A program made the translations under genes and the position numbers. The notes below the pieces were generated by a model. That model was not told the DNA's origin and did not search any database. It saw only the letters and a list, made by a program, of their open reading frames with translations. DNA of 64,000 nt from Sulfolobales archaeon (GTDB lineage Archaea > Thermoproteota > Thermoprotei_A > Sulfolobales > AG1). This document shows, in pieces, positions 37,186-45,658 of the stretch (positions are counted from its first letter, which is position 1; every line of letters starts with the position of its first letter). The stretch spans positions 82,335-146,334 of the forward strand of contig JAVZPJ010000005.1 of the NCBI GenBank assembly GCA_038881635.1, given 5' to 3'.

Positions 37186-38343
37186 ATGGAGTCTGAACTT
37201 GATCTTATTAGAAGAATAGTTAGAGAGTATAGCGAGAAAAGAATCAGAGATATTGCTTCCGTAATAGATAAGGAGAATAGATATCCTAGAGAGATAATCA
37301 GAGAACTAGGATTTCAAGGACTTCTAGCACCAAACATACCTCCAGAAATGGGAGGAGGTGGTCTAGGTCTCAAGGGAGCATGTGTAGTTCTAGAAGAGCT
37401 TGCAAGATACAGCGGTAGTATATCTCTCATAGTAGAAGTTCAAGGGATTCTGGTATCTCATATTCTTCAGAAGTATGGGAGTAGACGTGTGAGAGAAGAG
37501 ATACTTCCGAAGATAGCTAGTGGAGAGTATATTGCTTCATTCGCTCTTTCAGAACCTTGTTGTGGTAGTGATGCAGCTGCTATAGAGAGTAGAGCTGAGA
37601 GGATCGGCGGTGAATGGGTTATTAAAGGTGTTAAAACATGGATTACGCAAGGTCTCTACGCTGATTATTTTATAGTGTTCGCCAGAACAGGTCCTCGAGA
37701 GGAGAGGCATAGGAATATAGCGGCATTTCTAGTTAGGAGGAGTGAGTGTACTAAGACATCTCCTATAGAGGTTATGGGTTTCAGAGGTACTGGAACTGCT
37801 GAGATTATTCTAGAAGGATGTCATGCCGATGATGATAGTGTTCTAGCAGGTTCTGGCTCGGGTTTTAAAGCTGCTATGGATGCTCTCAATGTTGGTAGGA
37901 TTGCTATAAGTTCTATAGGACTTGGTCTTGCTGAAGAATCTCTTGATGAAGCTTACAGATTTCTTAGAAGTAGAAGAGCTTTTGATAGAGAGATTATAGA
38001 ATTCCAGTATATTCAATTCCTTCTATCGGATCTATATACTCTAGTTGAAACCAGCAGATCTCTGGTTTATAAAGCTGCTGAAGAATATGATTCGAACCCC
38101 TCATCTGATAAGATACCTCTTCTCGCGGCAGTGACTAAGAATTTTGTAGCACCTATCTCAGTTCATGTAGTAGGAGAAGCTCTAAGACTTCTCGGAGGAT
38201 ATGGATATAGTAGGGAGAGTTCTGTAGAGAGAATGTATAGAGATGTGAAACTTCTCGAAATAGGTGAGGGGACTAATGAAGTTCAGAAGCTAGTGATCTC
38301 GAGATATATATTGAGAGATGGTTTTAAAAGACTTTTCAACTAG
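37186..38343 (+). CDS. acyl-CoA dehydrogenase
   Basis: FAD enzyme catalysing alpha,beta-dehydrogenation of an acyl-CoA in fatty-acid or branched-chain amino-acid breakdown. It shows LSEPCCGSDAAAI (the ALTEPxxGSD flavin motif), WVIKGVKTWITQG, LGGYGYSRESSVERMYRDVK and LEIGEGTNEVQKL, where the Glu before GT is in the position of the catalytic base of short/medium-chain enzymes. Length is normal at 385 aa. GGAGG stands 10 nt before the ATG. The last 54 bp overlap the convergent PMT gene. Confidence 0.92.
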   Translation: MESELDLIRRIVREYSEKRIRDIASVIDKENRYPREIIRELGFQGLLAPNIPPEMGGGGLGLKGACVVLEELARYSGSISLIVEVQGILVSHILQKYGSRRVREEILPKIASGEYIASFALSEPCCGSDAAAIESRAERIGGEWVIKGVKTWITQGLYADYFIVFARTGPREERHRNIAAFLVRRSECTKTSPIEVMGFRGTGTAEIILEGCHADDDSVLAGSGSGFKAAMDALNVGRIAISSIGLGLAEESLDEAYRFLRSRRAFDREIIEFQYIQFLLSDLYTLVETSRSLVYKAAEEYDSNPSSDKIPLLAAVTKNFVAPISVHVVGEALRLLGGYGYSRESSVERMYRDVKLLEIGEGTNEVQKLVISRYILRDGFKRLFN

Positions 38344-39702
38344 TCTTCTCAAGATCTTGTAGATTCTCTCTGAAAGCTCGGAATAGAATCTTCTTATATG
38401 ATCTATTTCAGAGTACATTACGTATATAAGTAGAACGAATAGTATATCGAATAAAGGTGATATCTGAGCCATATAAAAGCTGTACTCAGATCTATTTCCG
38501 GCGATCCATATGAGAACATATCCAAACCATGTTCCGTAGGTGAGAATTATTAGACTGCTTATAGCTCTATATCTATTCATAAAAGGTAGAAGAAACGCTG
38601 ATAAGATTATGACGCTTAAATATATTATGATATTCCCTCTAGCAGGAGTGTCGGGATTTACCGTCAGATAGAATGGATTCACTCCTAAAAACCATTCCCA
38701 AGGAGCTGATATAGGAGGTCCTTCTCCAGGTCTTGTCTTTGTTGAGAGATGCCATGAAATAGCTCCTTCAATGCTGTTCTTCCACCACCCTTCATAGCCG
38801 AATAATGCTATTATAGGTATGTTGATGAGTATGAAGACTAGAATAGGTATGATTATAGAGCTTTGGACTGCTTTTCTAAAACCCTTGGTTATTGAGAGAA
38901 GAAGTGCTGGTAGTGAGAGGAAGAAGCCGCTCATCTTAGATGCTCCTGCGAGACCTATCAAGACTCCTCCTATCTCGTAGCGTTCTAAAGCTATGAGGAA
39001 TGCCGCTAATAGTGTGAAGAATGAGACATAGGGTTCGAGCATTGCCACTCCATCCATGTATATGTTCAAGGGATCCATTAGAAGAGCGAGAGAGCCGAGA
39101 ACTCCGAAGAGAGGATCTCTTGTAAGCCTATAGACTATATATCCTGCTAAGAAGACTTTTAAAAAACCTAGTATGAGAGATGGAAGTCTCCAGAAGAAGG
39201 GTTGGTCGCCTAAGAGATACATTGAAATCATTATAAAATACTTGCCGAGAGGAGGATGTTCTAGGTTGTAGTATGTATCTATAGAAGAAGCATCACCATA
39301 GATATAGCCTAGCCTAGTATACTTGACCTCAGGAAGCATGTTCACATCTTCTATACATGAGATATTATTAGAAGAAACATACACAGCCTTAATCTTAGAA
39401 AGAGTTGAGAGAATAGAAATACATGGAAGTTTTTCTCTCAGCATACTAGTAAAATCCTGAAGATCAGCTTCAGGTCTTATGAATATGGTAGCAGTATAAG
39501 GAGGATAAACTCTGGGAGAGAGATTTAAGAGATAGAGCAGATTTCTCGCAGAATCAACATACCAGATCTCATCAGATATATAAGAATCATAGAAAGGTGT
39601 TCTATAGTAGTAGATGAAAGAAAGAAAAGCGTAGAGAAAAGCTATGAGAAATAAGATTCCGAAGATTCTTCGCGACATCCTCTCAGACACACTTACACAC
39701 AC
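38290..39702 (-). CDS. PMT-type (GT39-like) membrane glycosyltransferase
   Basis: A GT-C glycosyltransferase with about nine to ten membrane helices, which would use a dolichyl-phosphate-linked sugar on the outer face of the membrane. The first loop carries the acidic motif DEIWYVDSARN (about 43-53), typical of protein O-mannosyltransferases, and LEHPPLGKY (second acidic/His motif) follows. MDPLNIYMDGVAMLEPY and GLAGASKMSG are also family-like. Candidate starts are GTG 39702, GTG 39690 and ATG 39678; AAAGGTG precedes them. With the DPM-like synthase at 46 kb it suggests surface glycosylation. Confidence 0.85.
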   Translation of the reverse strand: MCVSVSERMSRRIFGILFLIAFLYAFLSFIYYYRTPFYDSYISDEIWYVDSARNLLYLLNLSPRVYPPYTATIFIRPEADLQDFTSMLREKLPCISILSTLSKIKAVYVSSNNISCIEDVNMLPEVKYTRLGYIYGDASSIDTYYNLEHPPLGKYFIMISMYLLGDQPFFWRLPSLILGFLKVFLAGYIVYRLTRDPLFGVLGSLALLMDPLNIYMDGVAMLEPYVSFFTLLAAFLIALERYEIGGVLIGLAGASKMSGFFLSLPALLLSITKGFRKAVQSSIIIPILVFILINIPIIALFGYEGWWKNSIEGAISWHLSTKTRPGEGPPISAPWEWFLGVNPFYLTVNPDTPARGNIIIYLSVIILSAFLLPFMNRYRAISSLIILTYGTWFGYVLIWIAGNRSEYSFYMAQISPLFDILFVLLIYVMYSEIDHIRRFYSELSERIYKILRRLVEKSFKTISQYISRDH

Positions 39703-40114
39703 CTTTATAATTCTCTCCTAATACTCGCATCATAGTATACCTAGAAAGCTTAAAAACCCCTCATACTTCAACATCTCTCAGCTTGCTAACACATCCTGAT
39801 CATATGGAGAGCTCCTATGCAGATTAGTATGCCTAATATCAAGATATCTTCATATCTTTCAGAGCTCACAGTCTATGGCGGATCATGTTCTCCGATCTCC
39901 TCCTTAATCTGAATAGCTAGGATTTCGAGTTGTAAGCGTGAGATCATAAGATCACTCTCTTATTGGAGGAGCTATTGCTATCTATCCTATTCTCTCTCAC
40001 GCGTTGCAATTCTCTTGCTATCATGATCGAGTCATGCTCGCTAGCTAGATCAGATATCTCGCCACCTTCTTACATGCTTAATTCTAAGCTATGATTCTTG
40101 AGATGATTAAATAT
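39703..40114. other. 412-bp intergenic region without a confident gene
   Basis: It separates the PMT gene from eL37. On the minus strand two very short reading frames overlap by ATGA at about 39956: one ends RENRIDSNSSSNKRVIL, and the next (24 codons) begins MISRLQLEILAIQIKEEIGEHDPP-like. They could be chance or the remains of a small gene pair. I see no tRNA, C/D-box RNA or repeat here. Confidence 0.3.
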
Positions 40115-40309
40115 CTATCTACTCGGTAGTCTTACTCTCGTCACTTTCCTAGACGCCCATCTGTATCTTCTAATTCTGCTCGACCTTCCATATCCACATG
40201 CTGCGCAGTATCCTTTTGATACGTTAAATGCTACTCTTCCACATCTTCTGCATTTTATATGGGTTACTTTATTAGATCTCTTTCCCATTGAAGGAGTTCC
40301 TTTGGTGAT
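40115..40309 (-). CDS. rpl37e: 50S ribosomal protein eL37 with a non-canonical start codon
   Basis: Small zinc ribosomal protein. The frame reads [24 protein letters not shown], then [12 protein letters not shown], and ends RVRLPSR: the four-cysteine ribbon CxxC...CxxC and the TKGTPS start of the family are unmistakable. The codon where Met is expected is ATC (40307-40309), preceded by GAGGTGAT with 5 nt spacing. No ATG, GTG or TTG lies in frame between the upstream TGA and TKGTPS; the first ATG would drop the conserved N-terminus. It follows LSm by 12 nt, the usual archaeal pair. It is either an AUC start or a base-call error. Confidence 0.9.
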   Translation of the reverse strand: MTKGTPSMGKRSNKVTHIKCRRCGRVAFNVSKGYCAACGYGRSSRIRRYRWASRKVTRVRLPSR

Positions 40310-40321
40310 ATCCCATCACCT

Positions 40322-40546
40322 CTAGTCTCCTGGTGATATTAGAACCACGTTCTCTCCTCTTACTATTACTGTGCCTAGTTTTCTAGAACTTCCATCATCT
40401 CTAACTTCTTCTGCATCGTCTAGAACTATATTAAGATGTATATCAAAGCTTCTAAGTCTTCCTCTAATACTTCTCTCGCCTCTTAGTTTTATCAGGACTA
40501 CCTTTCCTATAGCTTCGTTAAGCAGTCTTGCCGCAGCTTCGCTCAA
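40322..40546 (-). CDS. LSm (Sm-like) RNA-binding protein
   Basis: A 74-residue archaeal Sm protein forming RNA-binding rings. Sm1 is KVVLIKLRGERSIRGRLRSFDIHLNIVLDDAEEV, with the DxHxN/I-type RNA contact, and Sm2 is LGTVIVRGENVVLIS. The TTG start at 40546 has GGAGGGAG 4 nt upstream. It is paired with eL37, the typical archaeal arrangement. Confidence 0.95.
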   Translation of the reverse strand: MSEAAARLLNEAIGKVVLIKLRGERSIRGRLRSFDIHLNIVLDDAEEVRDDGSSRKLGTVIVRGENVVLISPGD

Positions 40547-40716
40547 TAGACTCCCTCCAAGCTCCCTGATTATTCATCTATTGTGATATTTAAGGATTTC
40601 AGGGTTTATTAGATGAAGCACTATCTTCAAACAGTATCCAGGCAAGAATCTTCATCGTATATGTAGAAATTGAAATATTTTTTCTTGCTCGAATGATTAT
40701 CAGGTGCTGGGGAATT

Positions 40717-40725
40717 CTTTATAAG
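40717..40725 (+). promoter_or_regulatory. TATA box of the ribbon-helix-helix gene
   Basis: CTTTATAAG, centred about 39 nt before ATG 40760. Transcription starting about 26 nt downstream would begin near 40747, which excludes the TTG at 40745 as start codon. Confidence 0.5.
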
Positions 40726-40759
40726 CTGTGGAATAGAATCCTAGTTGGTCGGTAAGCTT

Positions 40760-41059
40760 ATGAATCGAAAATCGGAGACACCTATCACCGAGGTGCTGGG
40801 ATTAAGAAGATCAAATTCTTCAACTCGTGTGGTAACCATTAAATTAGATGAGGAATTGCTTCAAAAGATTGATATCACATGGCAGAGACTTGGGTATAGT
40901 AGCAGAAGTAATTTTCTTAAGGATGCTGTACAGCTTTATCTGAGAATGATATCTTTAATAGAGAGCTCCACACCTATTACATATGATCCTAGGATTCAGA
41001 GCATGTCTGAATTCATAGAAAAACTGCTAAAGAGATGTGTTTCGTACTCGAGAGAGTAA
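40760..41059 (+). CDS. ribbon-helix-helix (CopG-like) DNA-binding protein
   Basis: A 99-residue protein. The RHH fold is visible at residues about 24-65: TRVVTIKLDEELLQKIDITWQRLGYSSRSNFLKDAVQLYL, with the N-terminal DNA-contacting strand and two helices. A short C-terminal part has one Cys. It would act as a dimeric repressor; targets unknown. No toxin-like partner is adjacent. ATG 40760 is preferred over TTG 40745 because of the promoter spacing. Confidence 0.8.
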   Translation: MNRKSETPITEVLGLRRSNSSTRVVTIKLDEELLQKIDITWQRLGYSSRSNFLKDAVQLYLRMISLIESSTPITYDPRIQSMSEFIEKLLKRCVSYSRE

Positions 41060-41204
41060 ATCACTAGATCTAGGATATATTCATCATAACTCGGTATTTA
41101 TAAGGTAATACCCTGAGAATACGTTCTACAACTGCAAACCCCGAGGATTCATATGCCTCTCTATTTTTAGGATGAATGTATACAGAACATGATTATTAGA
41201 GAGT

Positions 41205-41705
41205 ATGGTATCAAATAGCATATCAGAGGTTTTAGAATACCTGGTTCTAAAGATGATGGCTGGAAGACCTGAGATATTAAAAGCATTGATAGAGTATGTA
41301 GAAGGGAATCTATCGCCAGCTGCAGCACCTCAGATTTATAATGTTTCAAAACACCAGCTCAGAGGCTTCATCCAGAGAATATATGATAAGGCTAATAACA
41401 GACCTCTTGCAAATCTCCTTATAAAACTAGCAGTGCCTATAATACTAGAGAAGACGAGGATCTATATAGATAGAAGCCAGAGACCTGAGGAGTGTATGGT
41501 GTGTGGTAGGAAGCTGTATAATGTGTTTCCAGAGGATCATATTAAGAAACATCATAAGGATCTTATAGAGTATGAGAAGCAGAAGATCCTAGCAGAACTT
41601 AGAAGAATCATAAGAGAGAAAACCGAGGGTTTAGATAAGAAAGAAGCTAAAACCGAAGGTCTTACTCTTCAAGATAGTGAAGAGATCAGATCTACAACGC
41701 CGTAG
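41205..41705 (+). CDS. putative DNA-binding protein with helix-turn-helix and C2H2-like finger
   Basis: A 166-residue protein. Residues about 18-62 (GRPEILKALIEYVEGNLSPAAAPQIYNVSKHQLRGFIQRI) look like a helix-turn-helix. It is followed at about 97-117 by CMVCGRKLYNVFPEDHIKKHH, a single C2H2-like zinc finger. The C-terminal 40 residues are charged and likely unstructured. The combination is seen in crenarchaeal hypothetical and viral proteins. Function inferred only from the motifs. Confidence 0.7.
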   Translation: MVSNSISEVLEYLVLKMMAGRPEILKALIEYVEGNLSPAAAPQIYNVSKHQLRGFIQRIYDKANNRPLANLLIKLAVPIILEKTRIYIDRSQRPEECMVCGRKLYNVFPEDHIKKHHKDLIEYEKQKILAELRRIIREKTEGLDKKEAKTEGLTLQDSEEIRSTTP

Positions 41706-41719
41706 AAGCCGTCTTATAG

Positions 41720-43042
41720 TTATGGGAAAAGTCTCTCGGGGTCTCTGGGTAGAAGTCTTGCTTCTCTTATATTATCAAGACCTAGAAGCTGCATGACAAC
41801 TCTCTCAAGACCTATGCCAGCACCTCCATGTGGTGGTGCTCCGTATTTGAAGAATTCTAGATAGAACCAGAAGTTGTCTGGGTTCAAACCCTTCTCCTTA
41901 AGCTGGTTGAGAAGAACTTCATACCTATGTTCTCTCTGACTTCCTGTAGCTACTTCAAGACCTCTGAAGAGGAGATCGAAGCCGTACGTATAGTTAGGAT
42001 CATCATTTCTTCTCATTGTGTAGAAAGGTCTTGCCTTCCAAGGATAGTCTGTTACAAATATAAAATCTGAGTTATATCTATCCAGAGAGTATCTCCATAC
42101 AGCTTTCTCACCCTCAGCATCTAATTCCTCGCCTGGCTGGATCTTCTTTCCATAATTCTCGAGAATCTTATATAGATCTCTTAGAGAAACTCTTGGAAAA
42201 GATCCTGGGGTCAGAGGTTTTTCAATCTTAAATTCTTTGAAAGCCTGCCTTCCTATGCTACTCTCGCTAATATCTTCTACCACATGTTTAAAAGCTTTCT
42301 CGGCGACATCCATCACATCATTATAATCTCTTATAAAGCCTACTTCATAGTCTATAGAATGATATTCTGTAAGATGTCTTACAGTATGATGCTTCTCAGC
42401 TCTGAACACAGGACCTATCTCAAAAACTTTTTCAAAACCCGCTATCACGCCCATCTGCTTATAGAATTGAGGAGATTGTGCTAGGAAGGCGTGTTTATCG
42501 AAATATAGTATGGGAAACACTTCTGCACCTCCTTCAGTAGCTCCTCCAACGATTCTTGGAGTGAAGATCTCTATGAAGCCTTCTGATACAAAGAACTCTC
42601 TGAATGACATCGCCACGGCAGCTTCAACTCTGAATATAAGATTGATCTTTGGATTTCTAGCATCAAGCCATCTCCATCTAAGCCTCGTAGAAAGATCTGA
42701 TGAAATACTGTTCTCAACCTCGATAGGAGGAGGTTCGACTACTTTAGATAGGATCTCGATATTCTCAGCTATTATCTCACCTCCTCCAGGAGCTTGAGAG
42801 TTCTTCCTAAACACGCCACTGATCTTTACAACATCTTCTCTGCTGAGCTTCTCAATTATTCTGAGAACTTCTTCAGAGACACTGCCTTTCTTAGCTACAG
42901 CCTGTATAAAGCCTTCTCTATCTCTTATCAGGATAAATTTAACTCCTCCTAGATCTCTTACTCTTGAAACCCATCCATAGATCTCATATCTCTCGCCGTC
43001 TACACCTCTCTCCAGTATATCTCTTGTGAAGTGTTTTTTCAA
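41720..43042 (-). CDS. aspS: aspartyl-tRNA synthetase (archaeal type)
   Basis: Class IIb synthetase charging tRNA(Asp), possibly also tRNA(Asn). The N-terminal OB fold contains YGWVSRVRDLGGVKFILIRDREG. The catalytic part shows GGAEVFPILYFDKHAFLAQSPQFYKQM, motif 2 FEIGPVFRAEKHHTVRHLTEYHSIDYEVGF and motif 3 GIGLERVVMQLLGLDNIREARLLPRDPERLFP. Length 440 aa. The residues known to set Asn/Asp discrimination are mixed (Ser after GWV, Pro in QAPGG), so discriminating versus non-discriminating cannot be decided. Confidence 0.95.
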   Translation of the reverse strand: MKKHFTRDILERGVDGERYEIYGWVSRVRDLGGVKFILIRDREGFIQAVAKKGSVSEEVLRIIEKLSREDVVKISGVFRKNSQAPGGGEIIAENIEILSKVVEPPPIEVENSISSDLSTRLRWRWLDARNPKINLIFRVEAAVAMSFREFFVSEGFIEIFTPRIVGGATEGGAEVFPILYFDKHAFLAQSPQFYKQMGVIAGFEKVFEIGPVFRAEKHHTVRHLTEYHSIDYEVGFIRDYNDVMDVAEKAFKHVVEDISESSIGRQAFKEFKIEKPLTPGSFPRVSLRDLYKILENYGKKIQPGEELDAEGEKAVWRYSLDRYNSDFIFVTDYPWKARPFYTMRRNDDPNYTYGFDLLFRGLEVATGSQREHRYEVLLNQLKEKGLNPDNFWFYLEFFKYGAPPHGGAGIGLERVVMQLLGLDNIREARLLPRDPERLFP

Positions 43043-43103
43043 GTTATCTAGCCCTCTAAATCTTTGTTATCTAGATTTTTATCTGTAGCACGAGCATTTA
43101 TAG

Positions 43104-44306
43104 ATGGAGTATGCGAGCATGAGGGATGAGAGGGATCTAACAGTTCTACTTCTTGCAGGCGGTAGATCTGAGAAACTTGAGAAACTTAGTGGAGGTGTTC
43201 AGAAGACTTTTATCGAGATTCTTGGAAGACCTATTATAGAGCATGTGATAAATGGCTTGAAAGATTCTATACAGAGTAGAATTAGAAGGATAATACTGGT
43301 CTCAGATAGAAGAGATCTAGCTGAGCCTCTTGCATCTAGATATAATGATTCAAGGGTTGTATTCGTTGAACAGCGAGAACACGGGGTTTCAGGAGCTTAT
43401 AGAGCAGGCTTCGATCTTGTTGATGAGAGAGATAGAATAGTTCTTGTGGTGTATGGAGATATAGTAGCTGATAAGAATGTATACAGCTCTATCCTCTTAG
43501 CTGGTGAGGATTATCTTGTGAAAGATGATTTTGGCGGGATCTTCTTAGGAGTTGCTGAGAAACCTAGGAAAAATCACTGGCTTATGGATGTTGATGAGAG
43601 TGGTATTGTAAGAGAGATCATGCCATCTACTATTAGAGGTTATGGATATATTGCTGGAGGGATCTACCTGGTTAGAAATTCTTTCTCGAGATATTTAAGA
43701 GATCATAGTGATATAGCCTCAGCTTTCAGAGAGTATGTGAAAGATTTCAAAGTAAGAATCCTTCCGTGGGGGCATTATTGGGTAGACATAGGAAGTCCAT
43801 GGGATCTCCTTGAAGCTAGTTATAGAATTCTAAGTACTTTGAGAAGTAGTAGTATTAGTAGGAGTAGTAGGATATCGCCTCATGCAGTTATTGAAGGACC
43901 TGTGATCATAGATGAAGAAGCTGAAATAGATCATAATGTTATCATTAGAGGTCCTGCTTATATAGGTAGAAGAGCTTTCATAGGAGCATATTCTTTTATT
44001 AGAAGCTATTCCTCTATAGAGAGAAATGTTTTCATATCCTCCTACTCGGAGATCAATAGATCTGTTATTCTACCGGAGGCTACTATAGGGAGAGGATGCT
44101 ATATAGGATACTCAGTAATCGGGTTCGGAAGTGTTGTGGAACCTAGTGTGATTACTAAGAATATACTTCAGCAGAGAGTTGAAGAAGCTATGAGAATAGT
44201 ATCAAGAGGTAGAGAATATAGTAAGCTTGGTAGCATTATCTACTCAAAAGCTAGAGTATACGCTGGAAGAATCCTGGAAGCAGGAGAAGAAGTTGAGATC
44301 GATTAG
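43104..44306 (+). CDS. sugar nucleotidyltransferase with left-handed beta-helix domain
   Basis: Likely makes a nucleotide sugar for glycan synthesis. The N-terminal nucleotidyltransferase domain opens VLLLAGGRSEKLEKLSGGVQKTFIEILGRPIIEHV, a recognisable but degenerate form of the GxGxRLxPLTxxxPK loop, followed by LVVYGDIVADKN (the metal Asp). The C-terminal third (from about residue 255) has hexapeptide repeats typical of an acyltransferase-type beta helix (IDEEAEIDHNVIIRGPAYIGRRAFIGAYSFI). GlmU-like or mannose-1-phosphate guanylyltransferase-like activity cannot be separated. The ATG at 43104 may be leaderless. Confidence 0.82.
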   Translation: MEYASMRDERDLTVLLLAGGRSEKLEKLSGGVQKTFIEILGRPIIEHVINGLKDSIQSRIRRIILVSDRRDLAEPLASRYNDSRVVFVEQREHGVSGAYRAGFDLVDERDRIVLVVYGDIVADKNVYSSILLAGEDYLVKDDFGGIFLGVAEKPRKNHWLMDVDESGIVREIMPSTIRGYGYIAGGIYLVRNSFSRYLRDHSDIASAFREYVKDFKVRILPWGHYWVDIGSPWDLLEASYRILSTLRSSSISRSSRISPHAVIEGPVIIDEEAEIDHNVIIRGPAYIGRRAFIGAYSFIRSYSSIERNVFISSYSEINRSVILPEATIGRGCYIGYSVIGFGSVVEPSVITKNILQQRVEEAMRIVSRGREYSKLGSIIYSKARVYAGRILEAGEEVEID

Positions 44307-44313
44307 AAAAAAA

Positions 44314-45480
44314 CTATCTTTTTTCGATAGGTATGTACTCCTTATCAAGTTCTCCCACGTAGAGGTCTAGAGGTCTTATAAGTCTGTTATCTCTAACATA
44401 CTCCATAGCCTTAGCAGTCCATCCCACTATTCTTGATGCTGCAAATATCGTTGTGAAGAACTCGGGTGGTATTCCTAGAGCTGTGTAAGCTATCGGAGTA
44501 TAGTAGTCTATATTCGGCTGTATATCCATTCTCCCTTTCTCAGCAAACTCTTTTAAGGCTACATCTTCGAGTTTGACTGCTATCTCGTAGAGAAGTCTAG
44601 GTTCTCCACCATATGTTTTAGCTATTTCTCCATCAAGTTCCTTCATAATCCTAGCCCTAGGATCATAGGTTTTATAAACTCTGTGTCCCATACCCATAAT
44701 TCTTCTCTTGGTTGCAAGAGCTTTCTGAACCCACTCCTCAACTCTTTCAGGGCTTCCTATCTCTTTAAACTGATAATATGCAGCCTCAGCAGCTCCTCCG
44801 TGGAGAGGTCCTTTGAGTGTTGATATTCCTGATACTACTGCTGAGTATATGTCTGAGAGTGTTGAGATCGTGACCAGTGATGCGAATGCTGATGCGTTCA
44901 TGCCGTGTTCTGCGTGTAGTATAAATATAACATCCAGGATCTTTGTCTCGAATTGTGTAGGTTTCTTACCATGGATCATGTATAGGAAGTTCTCAACATG
45001 AGAAAGATCTTTTCTCGGAGGTATGAAATCAAGACCTCTAGAGAATCTATACATTGCTGCAATGATAGTAGGAGCTTTAGCAAGTATTCTGATGGACTTC
45101 CTCATATTAGACTCAGGTGTGTTGATAGAAACCTCAGGATCATATGCGGCGAGATATGATATAGCTGTTCTGAGAATATCCATTGGATGCGCCTTTAAAG
45201 CTATCATCTTCTTTATAACTTGAAGAACATCTTCGGGGATGTCTCTAGCTTCAGCCATGAAAGCTTTGAAGAGATCTAGCTCATCTTTCTTCGGGAGTCT
45301 CAGGTAGTAGAGTAGGAATGCTGTCTCCTCATATGTTGAGTTTTTAGCGAGAGCTTCTATAGGATATCCTGCGTAGTAAAGTCTTGATTTGAGACCGTCT
45401 ATAAAGCTTAGTCTGGTCTCGGTAACATAGATTCCTTCAAGACCTTTAAAAACCTTAGGCTTTTCACTCTCTCCACTCAA
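44314..45480 (-). CDS. gltA: citrate synthase
   Basis: Condenses acetyl-CoA with oxaloacetate at the entry of the citric acid cycle. Catalytic elements: STLKGPLHGGAAEAAY (His), MGMGHRVYKTYDPRARIM (His) and PNIDYYTPIAYTALGIP with the catalytic Asp. The protein is 388 aa, as in archaeal dimeric enzymes. 2-Methylcitrate synthase activity is possible, since archaeal homologues often use propionyl-CoA. It is convergent with the nucleotidyltransferase (7-bp gap). Confidence 0.92.
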   Translation of the reverse strand: MSGESEKPKVFKGLEGIYVTETRLSFIDGLKSRLYYAGYPIEALAKNSTYEETAFLLYYLRLPKKDELDLFKAFMAEARDIPEDVLQVIKKMIALKAHPMDILRTAISYLAAYDPEVSINTPESNMRKSIRILAKAPTIIAAMYRFSRGLDFIPPRKDLSHVENFLYMIHGKKPTQFETKILDVIFILHAEHGMNASAFASLVTISTLSDIYSAVVSGISTLKGPLHGGAAEAAYYQFKEIGSPERVEEWVQKALATKRRIMGMGHRVYKTYDPRARIMKELDGEIAKTYGGEPRLLYEIAVKLEDVALKEFAEKGRMDIQPNIDYYTPIAYTALGIPPEFFTTIFAASRIVGWTAKAMEYVRDNRLIRPLDLYVGELDKEYIPIEKR

Positions 45481-45658
45481 ACAAGTTCACCAAATATTGT
45501 TATTTTCTTAGAAAGTTAATAACTTTCAATTTAGGTTATAATCTATCTTAAGAATCAATATTATATTCTTATAAGAAGCAGACTATTTATATGGTTTTGA
45601 ATGCGAATAAACATTGATTAATCTGAAGATCTCAAGAAGGAAATAGATGCATGAGATA

